From contig NZ_BPQJ01000013.1 of the NCBI RefSeq assembly GCF_022179185.1, forward strand, positions 85,543-149,542: DNA of 64,000 bases. Direction: 5' to 3'. The stretch is from Methylobacterium frigidaeris. Its GTDB lineage: Bacteria; Pseudomonadota; Alphaproteobacteria; Rhizobiales; Beijerinckiaceae. The first letter of the stretch is position 1. Every line of letters begins with the position of its first letter. A program made the translations under genes and the position numbers. Positions 52,476 through 61,429 of the stretch are shown here, piece after piece. The notes under the pieces are model-generated. The model was not told the DNA's origin. It made no database searches and was given only the letters and a program-made list of their open reading frames with translations.

Positions 52476-54419
52476 CTATCGGAAGATAGGGTCCGTTTGT
52501 GACACGGGCGACGCCGCGGGCGCAAACAAAGCGGCGGCACGCGATATTCTCGATGCTCGGTTCTTCGCAGCGTGGGAGGCGAGGCAGTCGAGGAGGCGCT
52601 CGCAGAAGTCCCAGGTCGTCCCGTCCTGCACGAGGTGGTGGGTGAGCAGCCCGACCGGGCCGCCCTCCGCCACCGCCCGGGCCGCGCGGGCGACGATGCC
52701 CTCCGGATCGGCGAGCCCGCCGCCGGAGCGCCAGGCGATCGGGTCGATCGCGGCGTGGGCCTGGGCGAGGCCGGGCACCGGCGGCAGGGGATGGGCCGCC
52801 GAGAGGCCGCGATAGTGGAGGGCCGGCAGGTGCTCGGGCAGGTCGGGGGCGATGCGGTTCCAGGGCGGGACCAGCACCGGCAGCAGGCGGTGGCCGAGGC
52901 GGGCGTGGGAGAGCGCCAGGGCTTCCACCGCATCGGCGCGCAACGCCGCCAGGGGCCGATGCGAGCCGAACTCCGCCTTCCTGGCGTCGGCGGGCGCGTG
53001 GTTGGCGTGAGCGAGGCCGTGGACGAGGAGGTCGATCCCGGGCTCGTCCGCGATGCGCGCCGTCAGCGACGGCTCGGCCCGGGCCGGCACCGCCGCGAGG
53101 GCGACCGGCCAGCCGGTCCGGGCCGCCAGGGCGAGCAGGCGGTCGAGGGCGGGGGTGTGGGCGGTCGCGTCGTCGTCGCGCCACCAGAGGGTGACGGTGC
53201 GGCCTTCGTCCGCGGCGCGGGCGAGGGCGTCGGTGAGGGGCGTGACGTCGGGAGACGGATGACGAGCCGGCGCTCGCCCCTTTCCCGTGGGAACGGGAGT
53301 GCCCAGCATCTCCTCCACGATCGCCACGCTCCGCCGCGCCCCGTCGCGGGCGATGGCGTGGCCGGTGGCCGGCGGTGGAGTGGAGAGAGCTGCCGCGGCC
53401 AGATGCTCTGCCGTCAGCTCGCTCTCCGGCAGCACTCTCGCGAGACCGTGAGCGGCCAAGGTCTCGGCGCGCAGGCGCTGCTCGGTCTCCTGGCCGGCCT
53501 CGAACGGCACCAGCAGGGCCGGGCAGCCGCCGTGCAGGAGGTCCAGCACCGTGTTGTAGCCGGCCTGGCTGACCGAGAGCGCGGCGCCCGCCAGGAGGGC
53601 GCGAAAATCCGGCCGGGCCCGCTCGACGATGGCGTTCGCGGGCGCCGCCGCCGCCAGGCCGGCGAAGGCGGGCTCCGGCACGGCACGGCCGACGAGGATG
53701 CGCCAGGACAGGTCCGGGGTGAGCGCCGCCGCCGCGACGGCCGCCTCCTGCAACGGCAGCCCCGCGGCACTGGAGCCGCCCGAGACCACGATGCCGGAGC
53801 GGGGACCGCCCGGGGCGGGACTCGTCTCGGCCTCGTCGACGTAGCCGGTATAGCGCAGGCGCCGCGCCACGGCGGCCTCGACCGGCCAGGAGGCGTCGAG
53901 GGGCAGGAAGGCGGGATCGCCGTGGACCAGCACGGCGTCGTAGGCGTCGAGGCGCGCGTGGGTGGCGGCGACCCGCTCAGGGCGGCTCGGGGTCGCGAGG
54001 ATGTCGCGGATCGAGGCGAGGAGCAGGGGGCGCGGCGAGGCCGCCCGAACGGCCTCGACCAGGGCCTCGAATTCCGGCGCCAGCACCCGGCGGCCGAAGG
54101 GATAGAGCTCGGTGACGACCGCGTCGGGTGCGGCCTCGGCGAAGGCGGCGAGCAGGGTGTCGCGGCGGGCCGCCAGGCGCTCCGCCGTCACCGGCGCGCC
54201 CTCCGGGTCGAGGAGCGCCGTGAAGGCCGTGCCGGTGATGCGCAGGGGCGGCAGCTGCACCAGGCTGATGCGGTCGAGGCGGGGCAGCGGCACCGGCATG
54301 CCGCCGGAGACGAGCGTCACGGCGTGGCCGGCGCCCGCGAAGGCCCGCGCCAGCGCCGCCGCCCGGGTGAGATGCCCGGCGCCGAGGAGGTGGGTGACGG
54401 CGATCAGGATCCGGCTCAT
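52476..54419 (-). CDS. Glycosyltransferase fused to a polysaccharide-deacetylase-like domain
   Basis: 647 residues, two domains. Residues 1-~390 are a GT-B glycosyltransferase of the MurG/GT28-like type: [20 protein letters not shown] at the N-terminus, then [40 protein letters not shown] and [20 protein letters not shown], the nucleotide-sugar site. Residues ~405-620 resemble polysaccharide deacetylases: [20 protein letters not shown] with Asp415-417, [14 protein letters not shown] with the His pair (~466) and [12 protein letters not shown] (~517). This suggests sugar transfer coupled to removal of an N-acyl group. Its ATG overlaps the stop of the upstream glycosyltransferase. No signal peptide. 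Confidence 0.82.
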   Translation of the reverse strand: MSRILIAVTHLLGAGHLTRAAALARAFAGAGHAVTLVSGGMPVPLPRLDRISLVQLPPLRITGTAFTALLDPEGAPVTAERLAARRDTLLAAFAEAAPDAVVTELYPFGRRVLAPEFEALVEAVRAASPRPLLLASIRDILATPSRPERVAATHARLDAYDAVLVHGDPAFLPLDASWPVEAAVARRLRYTGYVDEAETSPAPGGPRSGIVVSGGSSAAGLPLQEAAVAAAALTPDLSWRILVGRAVPEPAFAGLAAAAPANAIVERARPDFRALLAGAALSVSQAGYNTVLDLLHGGCPALLVPFEAGQETEQRLRAETLAAHGLARVLPESELTAEHLAAAALSTPPPATGHAIARDGARRSVAIVEEMLGTPVPTGKGRAPARHPSPDVTPLTDALARAADEGRTVTLWWRDDDATAHTPALDRLLALAARTGWPVALAAVPARAEPSLTARIADEPGIDLLVHGLAHANHAPADARKAEFGSHRPLAALRADAVEALALSHARLGHRLLPVLVPPWNRIAPDLPEHLPALHYRGLSAAHPLPPVPGLAQAHAAIDPIAWRSGGGLADPEGIVARAARAVAEGGPVGLLTHHLVQDGTTWDFCERLLDCLASHAAKNRASRISRAAALFAPAASPVSQTDPIFR

Positions 54420-55513
54420 GCCTGACGCTCCCGCAGGAGCGGGGCGAGGGCCGCGCGCAGGAGGGCCGCAGAGGCCATCAGGCCACGCTCCTCGCGGGCG
54501 AAGGCGAGAGCGGCCCCCCGCATCGCCGCGAGGCGCTCGGGCGCCGCGGCGAGGTCGCGGATCGCTGCGGCGAGCGCTGCGGCGTCGCCCGGCGGCGCCA
54601 CGCGGCCGGTCACGCGATCGCGCACCACGTCGGGCACGCCGCCATAGCCGCCGGCGACCACCGGGCAGCCATGAGCCTGTGCCTCCAGCAGCGCCACGCA
54701 GTAGGCCTCGTTGACGGCCGGCCAGACCAGCAGGTCGGCGGCAGCGTAGAGGGCCGAGAGCCCGGCCGGTGCCAAGGTGCCGTGCTGGCGCACGCGGGGA
54801 CCGAAGGGCGCGAGCAGGGCCGCGACCTCCGCCGCCGCCGGGCCGTCGCCGGCGACGTCGAGGATCCAGGGACGGTCGCCGAGCTGCGCCAGGGCCTCGG
54901 CCAGCAGGCGGTAGGAGGCGAGCTTGTCGCCCTCCCGCATCATCGCGACGGTGAGGAGGCGCAAGGGGCCGGGCGCTCGCCCGGCCTCGGGCAGCGGCCA
55001 ATCGGCCGGATCGAGGAAGGGCGGCAGGTCGGCGAGCAGCTGCCGCCCCGGCCGCGCCGTCTCGAGCGCCGGCCGGTCGCGGCGGTTCATGACGAGGACC
55101 AGGTCCGCCGCGTCGAGGGCCGCCTCGGCTCCGGCATGGCCCAGCGCGTGCGGGCCGGCGGCACGCTTCGGCGCCCGCGAGCCCTCCGCCACCACGTAGG
55201 GAATGCCGAGGACCCGCGACACCGCCGGTCCGATCCAGTCCGGCGCCTTGTAGTAGACGTGATAGGTGAACCAGAGGGCGGGCGGGTCGGCGCGGTACGC
55301 CGTGACCAGGCGCGCGGCCTGCCTCAGCGCCTCCTCCCGCAGGATCGGATGCCGGGACCCGTCGGGATCGCGGGTACGCAGGGAACTAGCGACCTCCGGC
55401 GCGAACCCGGCCGCCGCGAGCGCCCGCAGGAAGAGCCGCGCCATCGTGCGCTCGCCGGACGGCACCGGGTGGTCCGGGGCCTTGAGGGGAGCGTAGAAGG
55501 CGATCCGGGTCAT
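54416..55513 (-). CDS. GT4-family glycosyltransferase
   Basis: 365 residues. The GT-B fold is recognised from TRIAFYAPLKAPDHPVPSGE at the N-terminus, LWFTYHVYYKAPDWIG, the C-terminal Rossmann half with LLTVAMMREGDKLASYRLLA and DVAGDGPAAAEVAALLAPFG, and the donor-binding motif VWPAVNEAYCVALLEAQAHG (EX7E type) followed by CPVVAGGYGGVPDVVRD. The sugar and acceptor are unknown. It overlaps its neighbours by four bases on both sides, in a run of four glycan-type enzymes. Confidence 0.86.
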   Translation of the reverse strand: MTRIAFYAPLKAPDHPVPSGERTMARLFLRALAAAGFAPEVASSLRTRDPDGSRHPILREEALRQAARLVTAYRADPPALWFTYHVYYKAPDWIGPAVSRVLGIPYVVAEGSRAPKRAAGPHALGHAGAEAALDAADLVLVMNRRDRPALETARPGRQLLADLPPFLDPADWPLPEAGRAPGPLRLLTVAMMREGDKLASYRLLAEALAQLGDRPWILDVAGDGPAAAEVAALLAPFGPRVRQHGTLAPAGLSALYAAADLLVWPAVNEAYCVALLEAQAHGCPVVAGGYGGVPDVVRDRVTGRVAPPGDAAALAAAIRDLAAAPERLAAMRGAALAFAREERGLMASAALLRAALAPLLRERQA

Positions 55514-56754
55514 CGCCCGGCCGCATCCTTGAGCAGGCGGGCCACCCTCTCGAACCCGGCCTCGGCGCCGAACTCCGCCCGCAGCCGGTCGAGGGCCGCG
55601 CCGGCGAGGCGGGCCCGCTCGGCGGGATCGCGGGCGAGCAGGTTGACGGCGTTCGAGAGCGCCCCCCAGTCGCCCGGCGGCACCAGCCGGCCCTCGATGC
55701 CGTCGCGCAGGAATTCCGGGATGCCGGCGAAGTCGGTGGCGACCACCGCGAGGCCCTGGGAGGCCGCCTCCATGATGACGTTCGGCAGCCCGTCGCGGTC
55801 GCCCGACGGCGCGGGCTTGGCCGGCAGCACGAACAGGTCGGCCTCGCGCAGGAGCGCCACCACCTCGGGCTGGGGCTTGGGGCCGAGAAAGAGCACCTTC
55901 TGCGACAGGCCCAGGGACGCCGCCTTCTGGCGCAACGCCGCCAGCGCCTCGCCGCCGCCGACATGGGCGAGGCGCCAGTGCAGGTCGGGGGGAAGGGCGG
56001 CCAGCGCATCGAGGAGGTCGTCGAAGCCCTTCTTCGCCACCGCCCGGCCGACCGTGACGACCCGCAAGGGATCGGCCGGATCCGACCCGTCCCGGGACGG
56101 GCGGCTCTCCGGGGGCGCGGGAAACCGCGACAGGTCGAGGCCGTGATAGACGAGCGAGACCCGCTCCGGATTCCCCGAGAGCGCGCGCAGGCGCGCCGCG
56201 CCGGCCGCCGTGCAGGTCACCGCGAAGCTCAGCCGCGCATCGTCGAGCTTCTCCGTCAGCTCCCAGTCCGGCGTGGTCCAGATGTCCTTGGCGTGGGCGG
56301 ACGCGCTCCAGCTCCGCCCGGTCAGGAGCGCGGCGTAACGCGCCACCGAGGCCGGGGTGTGCAGGTAATGGACGTGGATGTGCTCGATCTCGGCCGGCAG
56401 CTCGCGGGCGAGCACCAGGGCCTGGCCGAGGCGCCGGCCGCGATTGGGGGTGAGGTCGCGGGCGAGGTCGCGCCAGGCGAGGCCTATCAGCGGCAGGAGG
56501 CCCGGCCGGCGCAGGGCCGACAGGGCGCCGCGCAGGACCCGGAGCGGCGCCTGGTAGAGGTATTCGGGCAGGTAGGCGACAGGGGCGCGGATCTGCCGGT
56601 GCATCGGGTGCACGGCGCCGTCATGCGGCTGACGGAGGGACCAGATCGCGAGATCCAGGCCCCGCGCCTCGAGGCCGAGCAGCTCCTGGGCGATGAAGGT
56701 CTCGGACAGGCGCGGATAGCCCTTGACGAGGACGGCGATGCGGAGCGGGGGCAT
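55510..56754 (-). CDS. GT4-family glycosyltransferase
   Basis: 414 residues. The N-terminus RIAVLVKGYPRLSETFIAQE is typical of GT4 enzymes related to exopolysaccharide and colanic-acid transferases. HIHVHYLHTPASVARYAALL and SASAHAKDIWTTPDWELTEK mark the acceptor half. The donor half has VVTVGRAVAKKGFDDLLDAL and DLFVLPAKPAPSGDRDGLPN followed by VIMEAASQGLAVVATDFAGI, the EX7E motif. It is soluble or peripheral. Twelve bp separate it from the upstream gene. Product unknown. Confidence 0.9.
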   Translation of the reverse strand: MPPLRIAVLVKGYPRLSETFIAQELLGLEARGLDLAIWSLRQPHDGAVHPMHRQIRAPVAYLPEYLYQAPLRVLRGALSALRRPGLLPLIGLAWRDLARDLTPNRGRRLGQALVLARELPAEIEHIHVHYLHTPASVARYAALLTGRSWSASAHAKDIWTTPDWELTEKLDDARLSFAVTCTAAGAARLRALSGNPERVSLVYHGLDLSRFPAPPESRPSRDGSDPADPLRVVTVGRAVAKKGFDDLLDALAALPPDLHWRLAHVGGGEALAALRQKAASLGLSQKVLFLGPKPQPEVVALLREADLFVLPAKPAPSGDRDGLPNVIMEAASQGLAVVATDFAGIPEFLRDGIEGRLVPPGDWGALSNAVNLLARDPAERARLAGAALDRLRAEFGAEAGFERVARLLKDAAGR

Positions 56755-56766
56755 GGGAGGAATGGC

Positions 56767-57966
56767 TTACTCGGCGGCCACGCAGGCGGCGTCCGGTGCG
56801 GCGGCGAGGCGGCGGATCGCCGACAGGCCGTCGAGGAGACCGGGGATCGGCCGGGACGAAGGGGTCGGACGATGGGGCAGGGCGGCGAGCGCCGCGGCCA
56901 TGCGGGCGGTGTCCTCGTCCTCCCCGGGCTCGATCACCCCGACGAGGCCGAGCCGGGCGGCGGCGCGGGCGCGGATCAGCTGCTCGCGCCGCGGCCGCAC
57001 CCGCGGCAGGATCAGGGCCGGGCGATCGAAGGACAGGATCTCGCAGAAGGTGTTGTAGCCCCCCATCGCCACCACGCCGGCGGCCCGGCGCATCAGTCGC
57101 TCCAGCCGCGCGTCGAAATCGAGGGAGGCGAGCCGCGGATGGGCGGCGATGCGGGCGCGGAAACGCTCCTGCTCGACGGCCGGGAAGAACGGGCCGAACA
57201 CCACCAGCGCCCGGTGCTCCAGGCCTTGCGCCTCGTAGGCGCGCACCACCGCCTCGACGAGCTCGACCCCGTCGCCGCCGCCGCCCGGGGTGACGAGGAG
57301 GAACGGCTCCTCGGCTGCCTCGTCGGGAGCCTCCGCCCCGGGCGCCTCGCGGCGGAGATAGCCGGTATAGGTCAGGCGGCCGGCGATGCCGGTGGGCAGT
57401 GCCAGCCCGTCGAGGGGGGCATAGATCTCCTCCAGGCCGTAGACCCAGAGCGAATCGTAGAGCGGCAGCACCGCGAGCGCGCCCTTGCGCTCCCATTCGG
57501 GCGCGAGCAACGCCGGATCGTCGAGGACGTCGCGCAGGCCGAGGACCAGCCGGCAGCCCCTTGCCTTGAGACGGTGGAGCGTCGGCAGCACCTCGCCGTG
57601 GAAGCCCGCCGGCTCCTTGTCGACGAGGAAGAGGTCGGGGTCGAAGCGCTCGGCGACGTGGCGGATCAGGGCGGCGCGGGTCGCCACCACCTCGCCGAGG
57701 CCGTGGCCGGGACCGAGGCTCTGGTACTCGCCGCTGGCGAGCTTGGTCACACCCGGCAGGCGCCGGCAGCTCACCCCGGGGGCGAAGCGGAAGGCGTGGC
57801 TCACCGGAGAGCCGGACAGAATCACCACCCGCCGCTCCGGCGCCTCCGCCACCAGGGCATGCGCGATCGCCCGCGCCCGGCGCAGGTGGCCGAGCCCGAA
57901 CGTGTCGTGCGAGTAGATCAGCACCCGCTGCGGAGAGCCGCCGGGCACGGGGGACGCGAAGCTCAT
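56767..57966 (-). CDS. Glycosyltransferase family protein (GT-B, MurG/GT28-like)
   Basis: 399 residues. It begins with QRVLIYSHDTFGLGHLRRAR, a motif of predicted glycosyltransferases with a conserved GHLRR loop. VVILSGSPVSHAFRF, LFLVDKEPAGFHGEVLPTLH and the donor-site half with FLLVTPGGGGDGVELVEAVV, RRAAGVVAMGGYNTFCEILS and RPALILPRVRPRREQLIRAR follow. It shares the GHL.RA start and the GYNT motif with the N-terminal domain of the gene at 52476, so the two are probably distant paralogues. It is the first gene of the nine-gene array, with a 311-bp upstream region that should hold the promoter. Confidence 0.85.
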   Translation of the reverse strand: MSFASPVPGGSPQRVLIYSHDTFGLGHLRRARAIAHALVAEAPERRVVILSGSPVSHAFRFAPGVSCRRLPGVTKLASGEYQSLGPGHGLGEVVATRAALIRHVAERFDPDLFLVDKEPAGFHGEVLPTLHRLKARGCRLVLGLRDVLDDPALLAPEWERKGALAVLPLYDSLWVYGLEEIYAPLDGLALPTGIAGRLTYTGYLRREAPGAEAPDEAAEEPFLLVTPGGGGDGVELVEAVVRAYEAQGLEHRALVVFGPFFPAVEQERFRARIAAHPRLASLDFDARLERLMRRAAGVVAMGGYNTFCEILSFDRPALILPRVRPRREQLIRARAAARLGLVGVIEPGEDEDTARMAAALAALPHRPTPSSRPIPGLLDGLSAIRRLAAAPDAACVAAE

Positions 57967-58277
57967 CCCGTGGACACTTCGATCCGGGCGGCCATTCCGG
58001 CCCGGGAAAACAGGGAGGCCCGTGCGGACACGGCGGGCCGGGTGCGGCTCAACGGTATCGGCATCGGGTTGCGGACCTCCCGGGCGCGGGAGGCCAGACT
58101 AGCGCATCCGCCCCCGGCCCGGCTACCCGGGCTCCGGCAGTTATGGCCAGGCTTGTGGCGGTGCAGCACCGTCGGCCGGGTTGGCGGCGCATTTGCAAGG
58201 GGCGCCGCGGCGCGGAGCGGCCTCGTCGCCCCCCGTCAGACGACCCGGACACCCAAGCAGCGCCGTGAGAGTACCAG
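57967..58277. other. Divergent intergenic region (glycan array / cyanuric acid hydrolase)
   Basis: 311 bp between the first glycosyltransferase gene (minus) and the ring-opening amidohydrolase (plus). It must carry both promoters. No clear -35/-10 pair, operator palindrome or small gene was recognised. Confidence 0.45.
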
Positions 58278-59381
58278 ATGCCCGAATGCCTCGTCTTCCG
58301 CGTGCCGACCCGGCACCCCGCCGACGTCTCGGGGCTCGACGCCCTGATCGAGTCCGGCGCCGTCGCTCCGCAGGAGATCGTCGCGGTGTTCGGCAAGACC
58401 GAGGGCAACGGTTGCGTCAACGACTTCACCCGACCGCTCGCCGTGATGGCGTTGGAAGCGATGCTCGGCGCCCGCCTCGGCCTCTCGCCGGCGGCCGTCG
58501 GCGCCCGGGTCGCCCTGGTGATGTCCGGCGGCACCGAGGGCGGGCTCTCGCCCCACCTCCTCATTCTCGCCCGGCGCGAGGGACCGGCCGGGCCGGGCCG
58601 GGCGCTCGCGGTCGGCACCGCCTTCACGGACGATTTTCGTCCCGAGGAGATCGGCCGCATGGCGCAGGTGCGCGCCACCGCCGCTGCCGTGCGGCGCGCC
58701 ATGGCGGCGGCAGGGCTGGAGGTCGTCGATGACGTGCACTTCGTGCAGGTGAAGTGTCCGCTCCTGACCAGCGCCCGCATCCAGGAGGCGGCCTCCCGCG
58801 GCGAGAGCGTGGCGACCCACGATACCTACGCCTCGATGGGCCTCTCCCGCGGCGCCTCGGCGCTGGGGATCGGGCTGGCGCTCGGCGAGATCCCGGATTC
58901 AGCCCTCGCCGACGACGTGATCGGCACCCGCACCGACCTCTATTCCGGCCGCGCCAGCGCCTCGGCGGGGATCGAGTTGATGCGCAACGAGGTCATCGTG
59001 CTCGGCAACGCGCCGGGCTGGAGCGGGTCCTTGCGCATCGCCCACCAGGTCATGCGCGACGGCATCGACTTGTCGGCGATCCAGGGCGCGCTCCAGGATC
59101 TCGGCCTGCCGGCCTCCGGTCAGCTCCCGCCGGAGGCGGCCGCCCGCGTCGTCGCCCTGCTCGCCAAGGCCGAGCCGACGAGTAACGGCCTGATCCGCGG
59201 GCAGCGCCACATCATGAACGACGACAGCGACATCAACGCCACCCGCCACGCCCGGGCGTTGGTCGGCGGCGTGGCCGCGGCGGCGATCGGGCGGACGGAC
59301 CTGTTCGTGTCGGGCGGGGCCGAGCACCAGGGGCCGGACGGGGGCGGACCGGTGGCGGTGATCGCGACGATAGAGGGGTAA
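58278..59381 (+). CDS. Cyanuric acid amidohydrolase / barbiturase family (ring-opening amidohydrolase)
   Basis: 367 residues, the normal length. This family opens the s-triazine ring of cyanuric acid or the pyrimidine ring of barbiturate. The three internal repeats each give the Lys-Ser pair of the active site: Lys40 (GKTEGNG) with Ser83 (VMSGGTEGG), Lys159 (VQVKCPLL) with Ser229 (RASASAG), and Lys297 (LLAKAEP) with Ser345 (VSGGAEHQGP). All three pairs are intact, so activity is likely. Cyanuric acid is favoured over barbiturate because this branch occurs in Methylobacterium and other Rhizobiales. No biuret hydrolase, allophanate hydrolase or transporter gene is adjacent, although an amidase lies 2.2 kb away. 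Confidence 0.9.
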   Translation: MPECLVFRVPTRHPADVSGLDALIESGAVAPQEIVAVFGKTEGNGCVNDFTRPLAVMALEAMLGARLGLSPAAVGARVALVMSGGTEGGLSPHLLILARREGPAGPGRALAVGTAFTDDFRPEEIGRMAQVRATAAAVRRAMAAAGLEVVDDVHFVQVKCPLLTSARIQEAASRGESVATHDTYASMGLSRGASALGIGLALGEIPDSALADDVIGTRTDLYSGRASASAGIELMRNEVIVLGNAPGWSGSLRIAHQVMRDGIDLSAIQGALQDLGLPASGQLPPEAAARVVALLAKAEPTSNGLIRGQRHIMNDDSDINATRHARALVGGVAAAAIGRTDLFVSGGAEHQGPDGGGPVAVIATIEG

Positions 59382-59404
59382 GTGAACCGCGCGGCGCGCC
59401 GCCT

Positions 59405-59821
59405 TTCGAGAAGTCTTCGTGGTTTCCCGGCGACCGCCGCGCCGCGTTCCAAGGCTGCCGCCGCCTCCTGAACGGCGCGGCCCGGAGCGAGCATGCCGAT
59501 CGTTCCCCGACGACCTATCTCGATCGCCTGTGCGAGGCGCGCGACGACAGCGGCCTTGTCTGGATTTTCGCGATTCTCGAAGGCTCACGTCACTTCGCGA
59601 GCGATGACCCGAGATACGGACTGCCGGACGCCGCCTTCGAGATCGTCGAGCGCCTCGTTTGGTTCGCTCAAGGTATCCGGTCGGGAGCCTGGACCTACTT
59701 CGCGTCCACACTGATCGATGCCGACAACCATCGAAGGCTCGTCATCTGCCTCGTGCCGACCGATCGTCTGCGCGTCGTGGCTCAGCCCGGCGGGATCACA
59801 TCGATCTGGATCCCACTGTAA
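59405..59821 (+). pseudogene. Start-less coding fragment, unrecognised
   Basis: A 138-codon frame without ATG or GTG near its 5' end but with strongly protein-like content: YLDRLCEARDDSGLVWIFAI, LEGSRHFASDDPRYGLPDAA and FEIVERLVWFAQGIRSGAWT. Aromatic and acidic residues are spread as in a folded protein, and the codons differ from the shadow frames around it. The last ~14 codons run antisense into the cytochrome c gene, so the true 3' end is also lost. It is best read as an internal fragment of a gene cut at both ends, or a gene with a frameshift just after the GTG at 59382. I cannot name the family. Confidence 0.4.
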
Positions 59822-60099
59822 TACGCCGCCAGGTTCGCGATATCGGCATCCGACAGATCCTGGGCCGCCACCGACATCACCTCGTTCTTCCGGGTCCCGT
59901 TGCGGAACTCGGTGAGCGCCTTGACGAGGTAGGGTTCGACCTGGCCGGCGAGGTTCGGCGCGTCGGGCAGCTTCGAGAGGCCGTCGAGGCCGTGGCAGGC
60001 CTGGCAGCCCACCGCCTTGGCCCGGCCGGCCTTGGCGTCGCCGGCGGCGGCCGGCACCGTCGCGGCAAGCAGCAGCAGGAGGGAGAGGGCGCGGGTCAT
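59782..60099 (-). CDS. Class I cytochrome c, periplasmic
   Basis: 105 residues. A signal peptide (TRALSLLLLLAATVPAAAGD) precedes the haem-binding motif CQACH (Cys32, Cys35, His36). The distal axial ligand is probably Met75 in NEVMSVAAQDLSD. It is a small monohaem electron carrier. It lies 55 bp downstream of the sorbosone-dehydrogenase-like gene on the same strand and is probably its electron acceptor. GGAG stands six bases before the ATG, just after a strong hairpin. Confidence 0.92.
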   Translation of the reverse strand: MTRALSLLLLLAATVPAAAGDAKAGRAKAVGCQACHGLDGLSKLPDAPNLAGQVEPYLVKALTEFRNGTRKNEVMSVAAQDLSDADIANLAAYYSGIQIDVIPPG

Positions 60100-60116
60100 G
60101 AACGTCTCCTGAGAGA

Positions 60117-60146
60117 GGAGGGGGCGGCCCTTGGGCCGCCCCCTCC
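60117..60146 (-). terminator. Strong intercistronic hairpin
   Basis: GGAGGGGGCGGCC (60117-60129) pairs perfectly with GGCCGCCCCCTCC (60134-60146), loop CTTG. It lies between the dehydrogenase-like gene and cytochrome c, both on minus. No T-run follows, so it may stabilise the upstream mRNA or partly terminate, giving unequal expression of the two genes. Confidence 0.6.
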
Positions 60147-60154
60147 GAAACAGC

Positions 60155-61429
60155 CTACTTCTCGTAGGAGATGCGGTAGATCGCGCCGGCCGTGTCGTCG
60201 GAGACCAGCAGCGAGCCGTCGGGCAGGGTCGCGACGTCGACCGGGCGGCCGAGATACTCGCCGCCCTCGGTCAGCCAGCCCTCGGCGAAGGGCTCGGGCT
60301 TGCCGGCGGTACCGTCCTTGTTGACCGGCACGAACATCACCCGGGCGCCGATAGGCGTCGTGCGGTTCCAGGAGCCGTGCTCGGCGGTGAAGATGCCGCC
60401 GCGGTACTTCTCGGGGAACGACTTGCCCTTGTAGACGATCATGCCGAGATCGGCGGCGTGGGGCGGCAGCTCCGCCTTCGGCGCCACCACGTCGGCCGGG
60501 ATCTTGTCGTCCTTGTACTCGACCGTGCGGACGCCGCCGCCGCCGTACCACGGGAAGCCGAAATTCTGGCCCGGCTTGGTGATCTGGTTCAGCTCGCCCG
60601 GCGGCTGGTCGTCGCCCATGCCATCGACCTGGTTGTCGGTGAACCACAGGGTCTTGTCGGGGGCGAAGTCCATGCCGACCGAGTTGCGGATGCCGGTGGC
60701 GTAGACCTCGCGGTTCTTGCCGTCGGCGTCCATGCGGATGATGCCGCCGATGCCGGTCTTGGCGTAGAGGTCGGCCTTGTCCTTCGGCGGCACGTTGTAG
60801 GGCTGGCCGAGCGAGACGTAGAGCTTGCCGTCCGGGCCGATGCGGCAGATCCGGGCGGTGTGGTTGTAGCTCTCCTCGGCCGGCGGGATCAGCTCGCCCT
60901 GCTTGACCACGACGACCGCCGGACCGTCCGTCCCCTCGTAGAAGAACTCGGCCGCCGGGAAGGCCAGCACCCGGTTCTGCTCCACCACCGTCAGCACGCC
61001 GTCGCGAGAGAAGCAGACGCCGTTCGGGATCTTGAAGTCAATGCCGGGCGCGTAGACCTTCACCTCGTCGGCGACCCGGTCCTTGTCGCGGTCGGTCACC
61101 GTATACATCTTGGACTTGCGGGTGCCGACGAAGACCACACCGGCATTCGGGCCGACCGCCATGGCCCGGGCATCCGGTACCACGGCGTAGAGCTCGATCT
61201 TGAAGCCGTCCGGGACCTTGATCTTCTGCAGGGTGCGGTTGATCGCGTCGGCGCGCCGGCCGGTCTGCGGGATCGGCGCCGGCTCGGCGACGCCGGTCTG
61301 CTTGAAGCTGCCGAGCTTCTCCAGGTTGTCGACCTTGGCCTTGGTGTCGCCGGCCGTGGTGTCCTGCGCGAGCGCGGCGCCCGCGAAGGATACGCTCGCG
61401 GCGAGAGCCGCCATCAGGAAGGGCTTCAT
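60155..61429 (-). CDS. PQQ-dependent sugar dehydrogenase-like protein (L-sorbosone dehydrogenase family)
   Basis: 424 residues, periplasmic. The signal peptide is KPFLMAALAASVSFAGAALA. A six-bladed propeller of the soluble glucose/sorbosone dehydrogenase type follows, with KVPDGFKIELYAVVPDARAM, VFVGTRKSKMYTVTDRDKD, NGVCFSRDGVLTVVEQNRVL, ATGIRNSVGMDFAPDKTLWF, TDNQVDGMGDDQPPGELNQI and GRPVDVATLPDGSLLVSDDT. These blocks carry the expected His, Arg and Asp residues around PQQ. It probably oxidises an aldose or related alcohol and passes electrons to the adjacent cytochrome c. GGAGGAG precedes the ATG at 61429. The natural substrate is unknown. Confidence 0.88.
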   Translation of the reverse strand: MKPFLMAALAASVSFAGAALAQDTTAGDTKAKVDNLEKLGSFKQTGVAEPAPIPQTGRRADAINRTLQKIKVPDGFKIELYAVVPDARAMAVGPNAGVVFVGTRKSKMYTVTDRDKDRVADEVKVYAPGIDFKIPNGVCFSRDGVLTVVEQNRVLAFPAAEFFYEGTDGPAVVVVKQGELIPPAEESYNHTARICRIGPDGKLYVSLGQPYNVPPKDKADLYAKTGIGGIIRMDADGKNREVYATGIRNSVGMDFAPDKTLWFTDNQVDGMGDDQPPGELNQITKPGQNFGFPWYGGGGVRTVEYKDDKIPADVVAPKAELPPHAADLGMIVYKGKSFPEKYRGGIFTAEHGSWNRTTPIGARVMFVPVNKDGTAGKPEPFAEGWLTEGGEYLGRPVDVATLPDGSLLVSDDTAGAIYRISYEK

